Shown: piece after piece, positions 18,207 through 26,119 of the stretch
Position numbering within the stretch: position 1 is the first letter of the stretch
Layout of the letters: every line of letters begins with the position of its first letter
Assembly (NCBI RefSeq): GCF_035325945.1
Contig: NZ_DAOKYX010000006.1
Coordinates: 1-64,000 of the forward strand
DNA from: Parvibaculum sp035325945
Lineage (GTDB): Bacteria; Pseudomonadota; Alphaproteobacteria; Parvibaculales; Parvibaculaceae
Length of the DNA stretch: 64,000 nucleotides
Direction: 5' to 3'
Notes under the pieces: model-generated
What the model was told of the DNA's origin: nothing
Database searches by the model: none
What the model saw: the letters and a program-made list of their open reading frames with translations, nothing else
Made by a program: the position numbers and the translations under genes

Positions 18207-18887
18207 ATGCATGTTATCGCGTTCGCGTCCCAGAAGGGCGGATCGGGCAAGACGACGCTCGCGGGCCATGTCGCGGTCGAGGCGGAGCGCCGCAATGCCG
18301 GTCCGGTCGCGCTGATCGACACCGACCCGCAGGGCAGCCTGGCGCAGTGGTGGAACGCCCGCGATGCGGAGCGCCCCTTCTTCGTCCGCGCCTCGAGCGA
18401 GGGGCTCGCCCAGGACCTCGCCCGGCTCCGGGACGGCGGCGTCAGGCTCGTCATCATCGACACGCCGCCCGCCATCACTGCCACGATCGGCCTCGTGATC
18501 GGGCTTTCCGATCTGGTGGTCATTCCGACGCGGCCGAGCCCGCATGATCTCAGGGCCGCCGGGGCGACCGTTCGGCTTTGCGAGACGGTCGGAAAGCCGC
18601 TCGTCTTCGCGGTCAACGGCGCCGCCTCCCGCGCCCGGATCACCACCGAGGCGGTCATCGCGCTTTCCCATCACGGCCCTGTCGCTCCGGCCGTTATTCA
18701 TCAGCGGGTCGATTTCGCGTCCAGCATGATCGACGGGCGCACTGTGATGGAAATCCCCGCGCAGACGAAATCGGCCGAGGAGGTCGCCTCGTTGTGGTCC
18801 TTCCTGAGCGACCGGCTGCATGGCCGCGAGACATCGCCGCTGGTGTCGGGTAGTTTCGCTCCCGGCACGCTGAAGGGTGCCGCCTAG
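18207..18887 (+). CDS. ParA-family ATPase
   Basis: P-loop ATPase of the ParA/MinD superfamily, 226 residues. Deviant Walker A FASQKGGSGKTT with the signature first lysine, switch I DTDPQGSLAQWW, and Walker B-like LVIIDTPPA. There is no N-terminal HTH, so it resembles the short type Ib ParA proteins. The ATG at 18207 (GAGGAAG nine bases upstream) is preferred over the ATG at 18189. No parB or parS is adjacent, so it is probably not the chromosomal segregation ParA; positioning another cargo is possible. It is followed by a SPOR-domain envelope protein 100 bp downstream. Confidence 0.85.
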   Translation: MHVIAFASQKGGSGKTTLAGHVAVEAERRNAGPVALIDTDPQGSLAQWWNARDAERPFFVRASSEGLAQDLARLRDGGVRLVIIDTPPAITATIGLVIGLSDLVVIPTRPSPHDLRAAGATVRLCETVGKPLVFAVNGAASRARITTEAVIALSHHGPVAPAVIHQRVDFASSMIDGRTVMEIPAQTKSAEEVASLWSFLSDRLHGRETSPLVSGSFAPGTLKGAA

Positions 18888-18987
18888 GTCCGCTTTGCGC
18901 TAGATTGGTGCGCAACGCGCCTCCGGTTCCCGATCCGGCGAGACCATCAGCGCCGGGCCGGAACTCTTTTTGTCGGAATATGCTCGA

Positions 18988-19917
18988 ATGTCGAAAAAGC
19001 CCGCCTCACTGACCAGCGATCTGCTCGCGCGCAAGGGAGAGGCCGAACCCTCGCCCCTCGATCCGGGCGTGCGCATGTCACTGTTCGCGGAGCCGGATTT
19101 CTCGGCGCCGGGCGGCGGCAGCGGCGCAGGCGATGACGAGCGGCCGCTCCCGCCCGAGCCGGAAATCATCTACACGGCCGAAGACAGTTCGCATGGCAGC
19201 GGCGCCACGCGGCTCATCGTCGGCGGCATCATCGGCGCGATCGTCATCGGCGGCGCCTTCCTGACGCTTTCGGGCAGGAACAGCCAGAGCGTGGCGCCGG
19301 TCGCGCCCGAAATCACGGCGACAGCACCAACGCCCGCGCCCGAAACGAGCCTTCCCGCCGAGACGACGCCCGAAGCGTCAATCGCCGCTGCGCCGCAGGC
19401 GCAGCCCGAAGCCGCAGAGCCCGAAGCAGCCATGCCCGCCACACCGGCCGAGAGCGCGCCGGCCGAGCCCGTGACGCCAGCGCCGCAGGCGGCCCTTGGA
19501 GCCCCGGCCGCGCCCCAGGCGGATGAAACGGCACCAGCCCCGCAAGCGGAGACGCCAGCCGCCCCCGCCCTCAGGCCCGGCAGCGAGGCCGCGACCGAAG
19601 CGCCGAAAATCGCCGCAACCGCAAAGCCCGCTCCCGCGCAGGCGACCAAGGCTCCCGCCTCCGCCAAGGGCGCCTATCTCGTTCAGGTCGCCGCGCTCAA
19701 GGACGAAAAGAGCGCCAAGGCTTCATGGCGGACCCTCAACCAGCGCTTCCCTACCGTGCTTGGCGGCCATGCGCTTGACATCGAGAAGGCCGATCTCGGC
19801 GCCAAGGGCACGTGGTACCGGGTCCGCGCCGCGGGCTTCCAGACGAAGGCCGCCGCAACGGAGGCCTGCGCCAGGCTCAAGGCCGCGGGGCAGGCCTGCA
19901 TGGTGAAGAAGCGCTGA
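18988..19917 (+). CDS. SPOR domain-containing membrane protein
   Basis: A 309-residue bitopic inner-membrane protein. Residues 1-70 are cytoplasmic and acidic/Pro-rich, a single helix follows (about TRLIVGGIIGAIVIGGAFLTL, residues 74-94), then about 130 residues of Ala/Pro/Glu low-complexity linker, and a C-terminal SPOR domain (AYLVQVAALKDEKSAKASW to CMVKKR). SPOR domains bind denuded peptidoglycan glycan strands at the division septum, so a division or wall-remodelling role is likely. The start at 18988 (MSKKPASL) is preferred to a TTG at 18970. Confidence 0.85.
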   Translation: MSKKPASLTSDLLARKGEAEPSPLDPGVRMSLFAEPDFSAPGGGSGAGDDERPLPPEPEIIYTAEDSSHGSGATRLIVGGIIGAIVIGGAFLTLSGRNSQSVAPVAPEITATAPTPAPETSLPAETTPEASIAAAPQAQPEAAEPEAAMPATPAESAPAEPVTPAPQAALGAPAAPQADETAPAPQAETPAAPALRPGSEAATEAPKIAATAKPAPAQATKAPASAKGAYLVQVAALKDEKSAKASWRTLNQRFPTVLGGHALDIEKADLGAKGTWYRVRAAGFQTKAAATEACARLKAAGQACMVKKR

Positions 19918-19938
19918 AGCCCCCCGCACCCCGCCGCT

Positions 19939-20319
19939 TCAGCTCCGCAGCCAGGCGATCAGCAGCCAGGGATAGGCAATCGTCAGCGTCGAGAAGGAGA
20001 AGAAGGTGAGCACGCTCAGCGCGCGGCTTTTGACATAGCCCTTCTCGGATACGGCGTGGATCAGGAAAAGCTGCGCGTTGAGCCACGAGCCGATGACGAT
20101 GAGCCAGCCCGCGACCGTCGGGATCGCCGGATGCACAGCCGCAATCGCGAACTGCAAGAGGCTCATCATGATGTTGTCGATGTGGCATTGCAGAACGCGC
20201 TTCGAATTCTTCAGAGGCCCGAACCGCTTCATGCCGCCATACATGGCGGTGATGATCCAGCCTTGCAGCACGGCGACGCAGATCTGAATGAATCCGGACG
20301 TGATCAGTATGGACTTCAT
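19939..20319 (-). CDS. Hypothetical four-helix membrane protein
   Basis: A 126-residue protein with four predicted transmembrane helices: about 5-25, 44-64 (CHIDNIMMSLLQFAIAAV), 70-92 and 101-123. A single His-containing motif HIDNIMM sits at the start of helix 2. I do not recognise it with certainty. The size, four-helix layout and the His at the start of helix 2 loosely recall the hydroxylaminobenzene mutase/styrene-oxide isomerase-type proteins, but this is only a resemblance. The start at 20319 excludes a longer frame antisense to the HAD gene. Divergent from the HAD hydrolase. Confidence 0.65.
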   Translation of the reverse strand: MKSILITSGFIQICVAVLQGWIITAMYGGMKRFGPLKNSKRVLQCHIDNIMMSLLQFAIAAVHPAIPTVAGWLIVIGSWLNAQLFLIHAVSEKGYVKSRALSVLTFFSFSTLTIAYPWLLIAWLRS

Positions 20320-20404
20320 TTGCCCCCAGCCCTCTCGCTTCTTCCGATAGCAACACGGGCGGTGTAGGTTCCCGCCCAACGGAAATTGAAAAATCGAGGG
20401 TAAC

Positions 20405-21046
20405 ATGATCGAGGCTGTGATTTGGGATTTCGGCGGCGTGCTGACATCGAGCCCGTTCGAGGCCTTCAACCGCTTCGAGGCCGAGCGCGGCCTGCCGAAG
20501 GATTTCATCCGCTCGATCAACGCGACCAATCCCGACACCAATGCCTGGGCGCTGTTCGAGCGCAACGAATGCACGCTCGATGAATTCGATGCGCTGTTCG
20601 CAGGGGAAGCAGCCGCCAGGGGCGCGACGGTGCGCGGCCGCGAGGTGGTTGAACTTCTCTCCGGCGACATCCGCCCCGAAATGGTCGAGGCCCTGAAGCT
20701 CTGCAAGGCGCGCGTCAAGGTCGGCTGCATCACCAACAATGTCGCCGCGGGCTCGGGCGCGGGCATGGCGCGCTCGGAGAGCAAGGCGGCGCAGGTGGCG
20801 GAGATCATGTCGCTCTTCGACCATGTGATCGAAAGCTCGAAGGTCGGTATCAGAAAGCCCGATCCTCGCATCTATGAAATGGCCTGCGAGGCGCTCGGCG
20901 TCTCTCCGGCGGGCTCGGTCTATCTCGACGATCTCGGCATCAATCTCAAGCCGGCAGCCCTGCTCGGCATGAAGACGATCAAGGTCACGAGCGCGGCGCA
21001 GGCACTCGCCGAGCTTGAACAGGCGGTCGGTTTTCCCGTCGCCTGA
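20405..21046 (+). CDS. HAD-superfamily hydrolase, HAD-IA type
   Basis: Haloacid dehalogenase-like phosphohydrolase of 213 residues. Motif I is WDFGGVLTSS with nucleophile D8; motif II is ITNN; motif III/IV are SSKVGIRKPDPRIY and VYLDDLGINLKPA. The GGV-type motif I and the long helical cap place it near the group that includes N-terminal domains of ACAD10 and soluble epoxide hydrolases. Substrate unknown. The gene is followed directly by the 67-bp tandem repeats. Confidence 0.85.
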   Translation: MIEAVIWDFGGVLTSSPFEAFNRFEAERGLPKDFIRSINATNPDTNAWALFERNECTLDEFDALFAGEAAARGATVRGREVVELLSGDIRPEMVEALKLCKARVKVGCITNNVAAGSGAGMARSESKAAQVAEIMSLFDHVIESSKVGIRKPDPRIYEMACEALGVSPAGSVYLDDLGINLKPAALLGMKTIKVTSAAQALAELEQAVGFPVA

Positions 21047-21080
21047 TGGCGCGAGGCAAACCCTGCGTCAAGCGAAAGCC

Positions 21081-21257
21081 GTTTCCGAACCGCAAAAGTG
21101 GTTTCCACTGTTGCTGGAAACGCCCGTGCGGGCTCTTTGTTTATCGCGTTTCCGAACCACAAAAGTGGTTTCCACTGTTGCTGGAAACGCCCAAGCGGGC
21201 TCTTTGTTTATCGCGTTTCCGAACCGCAAAAGTGGTTTCCACTGTTGCTGGAAACGC
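21081..21257 (+). repeat. 67-bp tandem repeat, 2.6 copies
   Basis: Copies start at 21081, 21148 and 21215, exactly 67 bp apart; the third stops after 43 bp (GGAAACGC at 21250-21257). Each full unit contains three nested inverted repeats: AACCAC-AAAA-GTGGTT (perfect in copy 2), GTTTCCA-N7-TGGAAAC, and GCCCG-TG-CGGGC followed by the T-rich TCTTTGTTT. Copies differ by only a few bases. It lies between the HAD and P450 genes, both on the plus strand, and the last hairpin resembles a terminator. It is not coding: 67 is not a multiple of three. Confidence 0.95.
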
Positions 21258-21302
21258 TATGCGGCCTAAGCTCCTCCCAAACAAGAATAGCGGGAGGAGA
21301 AT

Positions 21303-22562
21303 ATGCTGCGACCCAAGGCGGAAAAGATCGATCTCCATGGTGGGCCGGACCTCAAGGATCCGGACCTCTATATGCGCGGCGATCATCACGAGATCTTCAG
21401 GCAGTTGCGCGCCAGCGCGCCGGTCTACTGGAACCCGGAAGCCGACAGCACCGGCTTCTGGGCAATCACGCGCTATGACGACATAGAAGCGATCTCGAAG
21501 AACCCGAAACTCTTTTCCTCCGCCAAGGAGAATGGCGGCCACCGGATCTTCAACGAGAACGAGATCGAGGACAACCAGACCGACGCGACCATGATCTCCA
21601 TGGACCCGCCGGAGCACGCCGCCTATCGGCGCATGATCACGCCCGGCTTCGTGCCGCGCCGCATCGCCAATATGGAGGAGCGGATTCGCGGCCGCGTGAC
21701 GCGCCTTCTCGACGCGCTCGAAAAGCAGGGAGCCAATGGCAGCGAGGTCGATTTCATTCCGACCGTCGCGGCAGCGCTTCCGATCGAGGTTCTGGCGGAA
21801 CTATTCGGCGTGCCAGAAAGCGACGGGCCGAAGCTCTTCGAATGGTCGAACGCGACGGTCGGGGAAGACGACCCGGAACTTCGCGTCTCGGACGAATATA
21901 TGCGCCAATGCGTGATGGAGATGGCGGGCTATGCCGCCAATCTCTGGGAAAAGAGGCTCGCGGCGCCGGGCGAAGACCTCATCACGATGCTCGTGCATGC
22001 GAAGATCGACGGCGAGCCGCTCACCTTCCCCGCCTATATCGGCACCTTCATCCTGCTCGTCGTCGCGGGCAACGAGACGACGCGCAATTCGATCTCGGGC
22101 GGGCTGCTTGCGCTTTCCGAGCACCCGGAGGAGAGGCGGAGGCTTCTCGACGACCCCTCGCTCATCCCGAGCGCGGTGCAGGAGATCGTGCGCTGGGTGA
22201 GCCCGGTGCTGCACATGCGCCGGACCGCGACGGAGGACACGGAGATCGGCGGGCAGCCCATCAAGCGCGGCGACAAGGTGGTGATGTGGTACGCATCCGG
22301 CAATCGCGACGAGGCGAAATGGGACGACCCGTATCGCTTCGATGTCGCGCGCTATCGCAACCACGACGCGCCGGCGCAACTCGGCTTCGGCGCGGGGCAG
22401 CATTTCTGCCTCGGCTCGCGGCTCGCCGAACTTCAGCTCAAGGTTCTCTTCGAGGAACTTCTCACGCGCTTCCCGGACATTCACGTCTCCGGGCCGGTGC
22501 GGCGCCTGCGCTCGAACTTCATCAACGGCATCAAGGAAATGCCGGTGCGGCTCAGCCGCTGA
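21303..22562 (+). CDS. Cytochrome P450
   Basis: Soluble bacterial-type haem monooxygenase of 419 residues. Haem-binding loop FGAGQHFCLGSRLA with ligand C369, I-helix oxygen-activation motif AGNETT (255-260), ExxR in VQEIVRWVSPVLHMRR, and early C-helix motif MDPPEHAAYRRMITPGF. The pattern is closest to the steroid/fatty-acid-hydroxylating bacterial families (such as CYP125/CYP142/CYP153-like groups), but the subfamily cannot be fixed by eye. No ferredoxin or ferredoxin reductase gene is adjacent, so redox partners must come from elsewhere. A strong GGGAGGAG ribosome site precedes the ATG. Confidence 0.95.
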   Translation: MLRPKAEKIDLHGGPDLKDPDLYMRGDHHEIFRQLRASAPVYWNPEADSTGFWAITRYDDIEAISKNPKLFSSAKENGGHRIFNENEIEDNQTDATMISMDPPEHAAYRRMITPGFVPRRIANMEERIRGRVTRLLDALEKQGANGSEVDFIPTVAAALPIEVLAELFGVPESDGPKLFEWSNATVGEDDPELRVSDEYMRQCVMEMAGYAANLWEKRLAAPGEDLITMLVHAKIDGEPLTFPAYIGTFILLVVAGNETTRNSISGGLLALSEHPEERRRLLDDPSLIPSAVQEIVRWVSPVLHMRRTATEDTEIGGQPIKRGDKVVMWYASGNRDEAKWDDPYRFDVARYRNHDAPAQLGFGAGQHFCLGSRLAELQLKVLFEELLTRFPDIHVSGPVRRLRSNFINGIKEMPVRLSR

Positions 22563-22633
22563 CAATAAATCCGCCGCGCCCGCGCCGATGTTCCCGGCGC
22601 GGGCGTCAGCAGCCCCGAAACGGCCGGGCGCTT

Positions 22634-23086
22634 CTAGTGACTGGCCTTCTTCTCCGCCGCGATCCGCGCGGCTTCGCAGTTTGCCGCATCAACGCCGATT
22701 TCCTGCGACAGGCGGCTGATCATGCCCGTCTCGACACGCTCCAGCGTGCCGTCGGCAAAGGCCACCTCCCACATCATCTGCACGATGTCCCGGCGCTCGT
22801 CGGGGGAGAAGGATTCATTCACCGTGCGCGTGAAGATCGTTTCGCCATAGGGGATACGCTGGCGCTTCTCGGCCAGCTCGATCAGCGTCGTGGCCTCGCC
22901 CTCATCGAGATTGAAATGCTCGCTCACTATCCGCGTGATCGCCGCGCGCTCATTGTCCGCGAAATCCTGATCGCGCCGCGCCGCCTCGACCATGAGAGCG
23001 GCGGCCGCGAGACGCCTCACATCGACCACGGGCGCCGCCGGGTTCGATGGTATCCTCTTCAGCCGATCGATGATCTTCTCAAGCAT
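22634..23086 (-). CDS. TerB-family protein
   Basis: A 150-residue all-helical cytosolic protein resembling the TerB/DjlA-N-terminal domain family: conserved acidic pattern ALMVEAARRDQDFADNERAAITRIV and the second repeat MMWEVAFADGTLERVETGMISRLSQEIGV, each with the D/E positions that may bind metal. The name derives from tellurite resistance, but most members are uncharacterised. It lies downstream of the RND gene on the same strand (137 bp apart) and converges with the P450 gene. Confidence 0.8.
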   Translation of the reverse strand: MLEKIIDRLKRIPSNPAAPVVDVRRLAAAALMVEAARRDQDFADNERAAITRIVSEHFNLDEGEATTLIELAEKRQRIPYGETIFTRTVNESFSPDERRDIVQMMWEVAFADGTLERVETGMISRLSQEIGVDAANCEAARIAAEKKASH

Positions 23087-23156
23087 ACTGTTCGCTCCCG
23101 CTTCGGCTCCGCCAACCGCGGCGGAACCGTTCTGGCATGTGCAAACAGTCTAGACC

Positions 23157-23181
23157 GGCGAGGGGAAGCTGTCCCCTCGCC
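23157..23181 (-). terminator. Stem-loop after the RND exporter gene
   Basis: GGCGAGGGGA (23157-23166) pairs with TCCCCTCGCC (23172-23181) around a 5-nt loop, about 45 bp after the RND stop and before the TerB gene. There is no clear T run, so it may be an mRNA 3' end stabiliser rather than a terminator. Confidence 0.45.
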
Positions 23182-23223
23182 ATGTTGGTGAGACGGATGT
23201 TTTCGTCTCCATTTCGCCACGTC

Positions 23224-25578
23224 TCAATGCGCCATCAGGTTCTTGCGCTGCCTGACCGGCACGCGGCGCGGGAACACGATATCGAGCACCACCGCGAGCG
23301 CCGGCAGAACCGTGATCGCCATGAACATGTTGACCATGAACATGAAGGTCAGCAGCAGACCCATATCGGCCTGGAACTTGAGCGCGGAGAAGGCCCAGGT
23401 CGAAACGCCGATCGCAAGCGTGATGGCGGTGAAGAAGGTCGCCATGCCGGTCTCGAGAAGCGCGAGCTGGAAACACTCCGTGATGTTTCGTCCCTCCGCC
23501 AGATGGAACTGGGTCCGGTTGTAGATATAGAAAGCGTAGTCGACGCCGATGCCGACGGCGAGCACCATGACGGGTAGCGTCGCCACCGTCAGACCTATCT
23601 GCAGCACCTCCATGAACCAGTAACCGAAGAAGGTGGCGAAGGTGAGCGGCAGACAGCAGGCGATGACCGCCCGCCAGTCGCGATAGGTGATCGTCACCAG
23701 CGCGACGATGACGACATAGACCCAGAGCATCATCGGCAGTTCGGATTCCGAGATCTCCTCGTTCACCGCCGCCTGCACGCCCATATTGCCCGACGCCAGA
23801 CGGATGTTGATGTCCTTCATCGGGAATTCGGTACGGAACTGCTTCACCGCGGCAACGACGCTCTTGATGGTCGTCGCCTTCGCATCGGTGAGGAAGATCT
23901 GCACGGGCAGGATGGTGCAGGCTTGGTTCATGAGTTCGCCGCGGCCGGGAACCGTGCCGACGGCCTGCGCGAGCGCGTCCTTGTTGCGTGGAATATCCTG
24001 CCATTTGAGGTTGCCCTCGTTCCAGCCGGCGGCGGAAGACTTGACGGCGAATGGCAGCGAGATGACGAGGCTGACGCCCGGCTGGTTCTCCATGTACCAG
24101 GAGAAGCGGTTCAGATAGTTGAGCACCGGATAGTCGACGCAGGCATCCGGCGGCGTCTCGACCACGACGGTGAGCTGGTTGAGACCGAGCGAGAATTTCG
24201 CCGCGATGTCGCGGGAATCGATGTTGTAGCGCGCATCCTCGCGCAGTTCCGGCGTGCCCGCATGGAGCGCGCCGACATGGCGGTTGCGGCTTTCCCAGGC
24301 CGCATAGCCGAAGAGGACGGTCGCGACGACGAGCACGCCGACGGCGGTACGCGGTTCGGCGACCTTGCCCAGGTGACGCATGATCTTGAGCCGGAAATCG
24401 CGCGAGCGGTTCACGCGTTCCGTGAAGCCGTCGTCGAATTTCATGTAGCTCACGACCAAGGGCAGCATGATGAGGTTGGTGACGATCTTGAGCGCGACAC
24501 CGATCGAGGCGGTGACGGCCAGTTCGCGGATCATGCCGACGGGGATGAGATAGAGCGTGCCGAAGCCGACTAGCGCCGTGGTGAGTGCCATGGAGCCCGG
24601 AACGAGTAGCCCCGAGAAGCTCACTCGCGCAGCATGCTCGGCGGTCCCGCCCTCGCCCAGTTCGGCGGTGATGAGGTTGATCTGCTGCACGCCGTGGCTC
24701 ACGCCGATGGCGAAGACGAGGAAGGGCACGAGAATGGCGAGCGGATCAAGCCCGTAGCCCAGAAGCTTGAGCAGCGCGAATTGCCAGACGACCGAGGTGA
24801 GCGATGAGAAGAGCGTGGCAATGGTAAGCAGCACCGAGCGCGAATAGAGATAGACGGCGAGCGCGGTGAGCAGGAAGGCGATTACGAAGAAGACAAGCAC
24901 GCCCTCCGCGCCATCGGCGATGTCGCCGATCGACTTTGCGAAGCCGATGATGCGAACGGAATAGTCGGCATTCTCATACTTGCCGCGAATCTGCTTTTCC
25001 AGTTTCGAGGCGAGATCGAAATAGTCGAGCTGCTGGCCGGTGGAGGGGTCGAAATCCTGAAGTTCCGCCGAAACCATGGCGGCGGTGAAATCATTGGCGA
25101 CGAGGCGGCCGACGAAACCGCCGCGAATGACGTTGCTCTCGATCTTGGCGAGGTTCTTGTCCGTCATCGAGTCGGCCGTCACCTTGCCGGAGATCACGTC
25201 CTCCGCGCTGATGCCGTCCTCGGTGATTTCGCGGTAGCGCGTGTTCGGCGTCCAGAGCGAGGTCACCGTCGGCCGCGACACGCCCGGCAGGAAGAAGATG
25301 TCGTCGGTGAGGTCCTTGTAGACCTTGAAGAAATCCTTGTTCCAGATCGTCCCGGATTTCGGCTCAAGAACGATGATGATGCGGTTCGAGCCGAAGAGCT
25401 GATCGCGGTATTGCTGGAAGGTCTTGATGTATTCGTGGCCGACGGGGAGCTGCTTGTCGAAGCCTGCCGTCATGTGAAGCTGGAAGGCGAAGTAGAGGCC
25501 GAGAACCGTGACGCCCGCGAGGAAACACAGGATCGCGAAGCGGAACTTGAAGACCAGATTTTCTAGAAACGTGATCAT
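23224..25578 (-). CDS. RND/MMPL-superfamily transporter (COG1033-type predicted exporter)
   Basis: Inner-membrane transporter of 784 residues with the RND duplicated plan: helix 1 (about 10-32), a large periplasmic loop, a cluster of five helices, then a second helix-loop-cluster repeat beginning near AEPRTAVGVLVVATVLFGYAAW. The segment GVSHGVQQINL to LGFGTLYLIPVGMIRELAVTASIG and the C-terminal VGIGVDYAFYIYNRT are typical of MMPL/sterol-sensing-like RND proteins, usually lipid or sterol-like substrate exporters. No membrane fusion or outer membrane partner lies nearby. The start at 25578 (MITFLENLVFKF) is chosen over an ATG at 25641 because the extra 21 codons lack the strong third-position GC seen in the gene. 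Divergent from the di-iron genes. Confidence 0.88.
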   Translation of the reverse strand: MITFLENLVFKFRFAILCFLAGVTVLGLYFAFQLHMTAGFDKQLPVGHEYIKTFQQYRDQLFGSNRIIIVLEPKSGTIWNKDFFKVYKDLTDDIFFLPGVSRPTVTSLWTPNTRYREITEDGISAEDVISGKVTADSMTDKNLAKIESNVIRGGFVGRLVANDFTAAMVSAELQDFDPSTGQQLDYFDLASKLEKQIRGKYENADYSVRIIGFAKSIGDIADGAEGVLVFFVIAFLLTALAVYLYSRSVLLTIATLFSSLTSVVWQFALLKLLGYGLDPLAILVPFLVFAIGVSHGVQQINLITAELGEGGTAEHAARVSFSGLLVPGSMALTTALVGFGTLYLIPVGMIRELAVTASIGVALKIVTNLIMLPLVVSYMKFDDGFTERVNRSRDFRLKIMRHLGKVAEPRTAVGVLVVATVLFGYAAWESRNRHVGALHAGTPELREDARYNIDSRDIAAKFSLGLNQLTVVVETPPDACVDYPVLNYLNRFSWYMENQPGVSLVISLPFAVKSSAAGWNEGNLKWQDIPRNKDALAQAVGTVPGRGELMNQACTILPVQIFLTDAKATTIKSVVAAVKQFRTEFPMKDINIRLASGNMGVQAAVNEEISESELPMMLWVYVVIVALVTITYRDWRAVIACCLPLTFATFFGYWFMEVLQIGLTVATLPVMVLAVGIGVDYAFYIYNRTQFHLAEGRNITECFQLALLETGMATFFTAITLAIGVSTWAFSALKFQADMGLLLTFMFMVNMFMAITVLPALAVVLDIVFPRRVPVRQRKNLMAH

Positions 25579-25776
25579 TAGCAACACCCGTCCTTTGGCT
25601 GCCGTCCCGAAGGCCCGGGGCGGTTCCTGTTTCGATGCCATTTGTCTTCGCTGCGGGCCTCTTGCCGCGCTCCTTCCCTGAAGGCGGACGCGGATGGCCG
25701 CAGCAATTCAACCGGATCGTTGCGGAGGATGCTGACAGGTATGTGCCGCGGTCCTGACTGGACCGCCGTGATGCTT

Positions 25777-25794
25777 GTAATCCGTCAGGATTAC
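25777..25794. promoter_or_regulatory. Perfect inverted repeat, candidate operator
   Basis: GTAATCC-GTCA-GGATTAC is a perfect 7-bp inverted repeat with a 4-bp centre, the size expected for a TetR- or GntR-type dimer site. It lies about 200 bp upstream of the RND start. Confidence 0.6.
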
Positions 25795-25971
25795 CCTCCC
25801 TCGATGTCGTCCTCTTCGTTGCGCGCCTGTGCGGGGCCCCCCGCCGGGCAATCACGGGACGATCACTTCTCCCTCATACGAATCATTAGCACAAAAATCC
25901 GCGCGTGCTAGCTGAACTGTCATTACATTCAACAACTTACAATTCTGAAGATAAGGAATCCTTCACGAAGT

Positions 25972-25985
25972 TGACGGATGCGTCA
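25972..25985. promoter_or_regulatory. TGACG-type palindrome upstream of di-iron gene 1
   Basis: TGACGGATGCGTCA differs at one base from the perfect palindrome upstream of the second di-iron gene (27406-27419). The flanking bases (AGTT before, YTTT after) are also shared. It sits just upstream of a candidate -35 box, about 134 bp before the start codon. Confidence 0.7.
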
Positions 25986-26119
25986 CTTTCGTCTTGACCC
26001 GTTCCTTGGAATGCCTATCTTTTGCATAAAGCTCTCCGGCTTCGCGCCGGGGGTGCGACAAGAACGACATTGGGCGAGGGCGCAAATCCCGCCCCTTTCC
26101 CGTGGATCAGGAGGATTAC

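Larger units (their letters stand above)
25579..26119. promoter_or_regulatory. Divergent control region between the RND and first di-iron gene
   Basis: This 541-bp gene-free stretch is AT-richer than its surroundings around 25860-25970. It holds a perfect 18-bp inverted repeat (25777-25794), a TAGCAC/GTGCTA inverted repeat (25887-25910), the TGACG-type palindrome (25972-25985), and a plausible promoter, TTGACC-N16-TATCTT at about 25994-26021, reading toward the di-iron gene. Confidence 0.6.

Noticed and set aside
18207..18887. Chromosome-partition ParA with parB and parS
   Set aside because: No ParB-like gene or parS-like palindrome is seen next to it, and the origin-type genes lie 30 kb away.
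21081..21257. CRISPR-like array
   Set aside because: Units are contiguous with no unique spacers between repeats, and no cas genes are present.
21046..21486. Repeat-derived peptide frames such as those containing SGFHCCWKR and WFPLLLET
   Set aside because: They are six-frame translations of the 67-bp repeat; the period is not a multiple of three, and there is no ribosome site.
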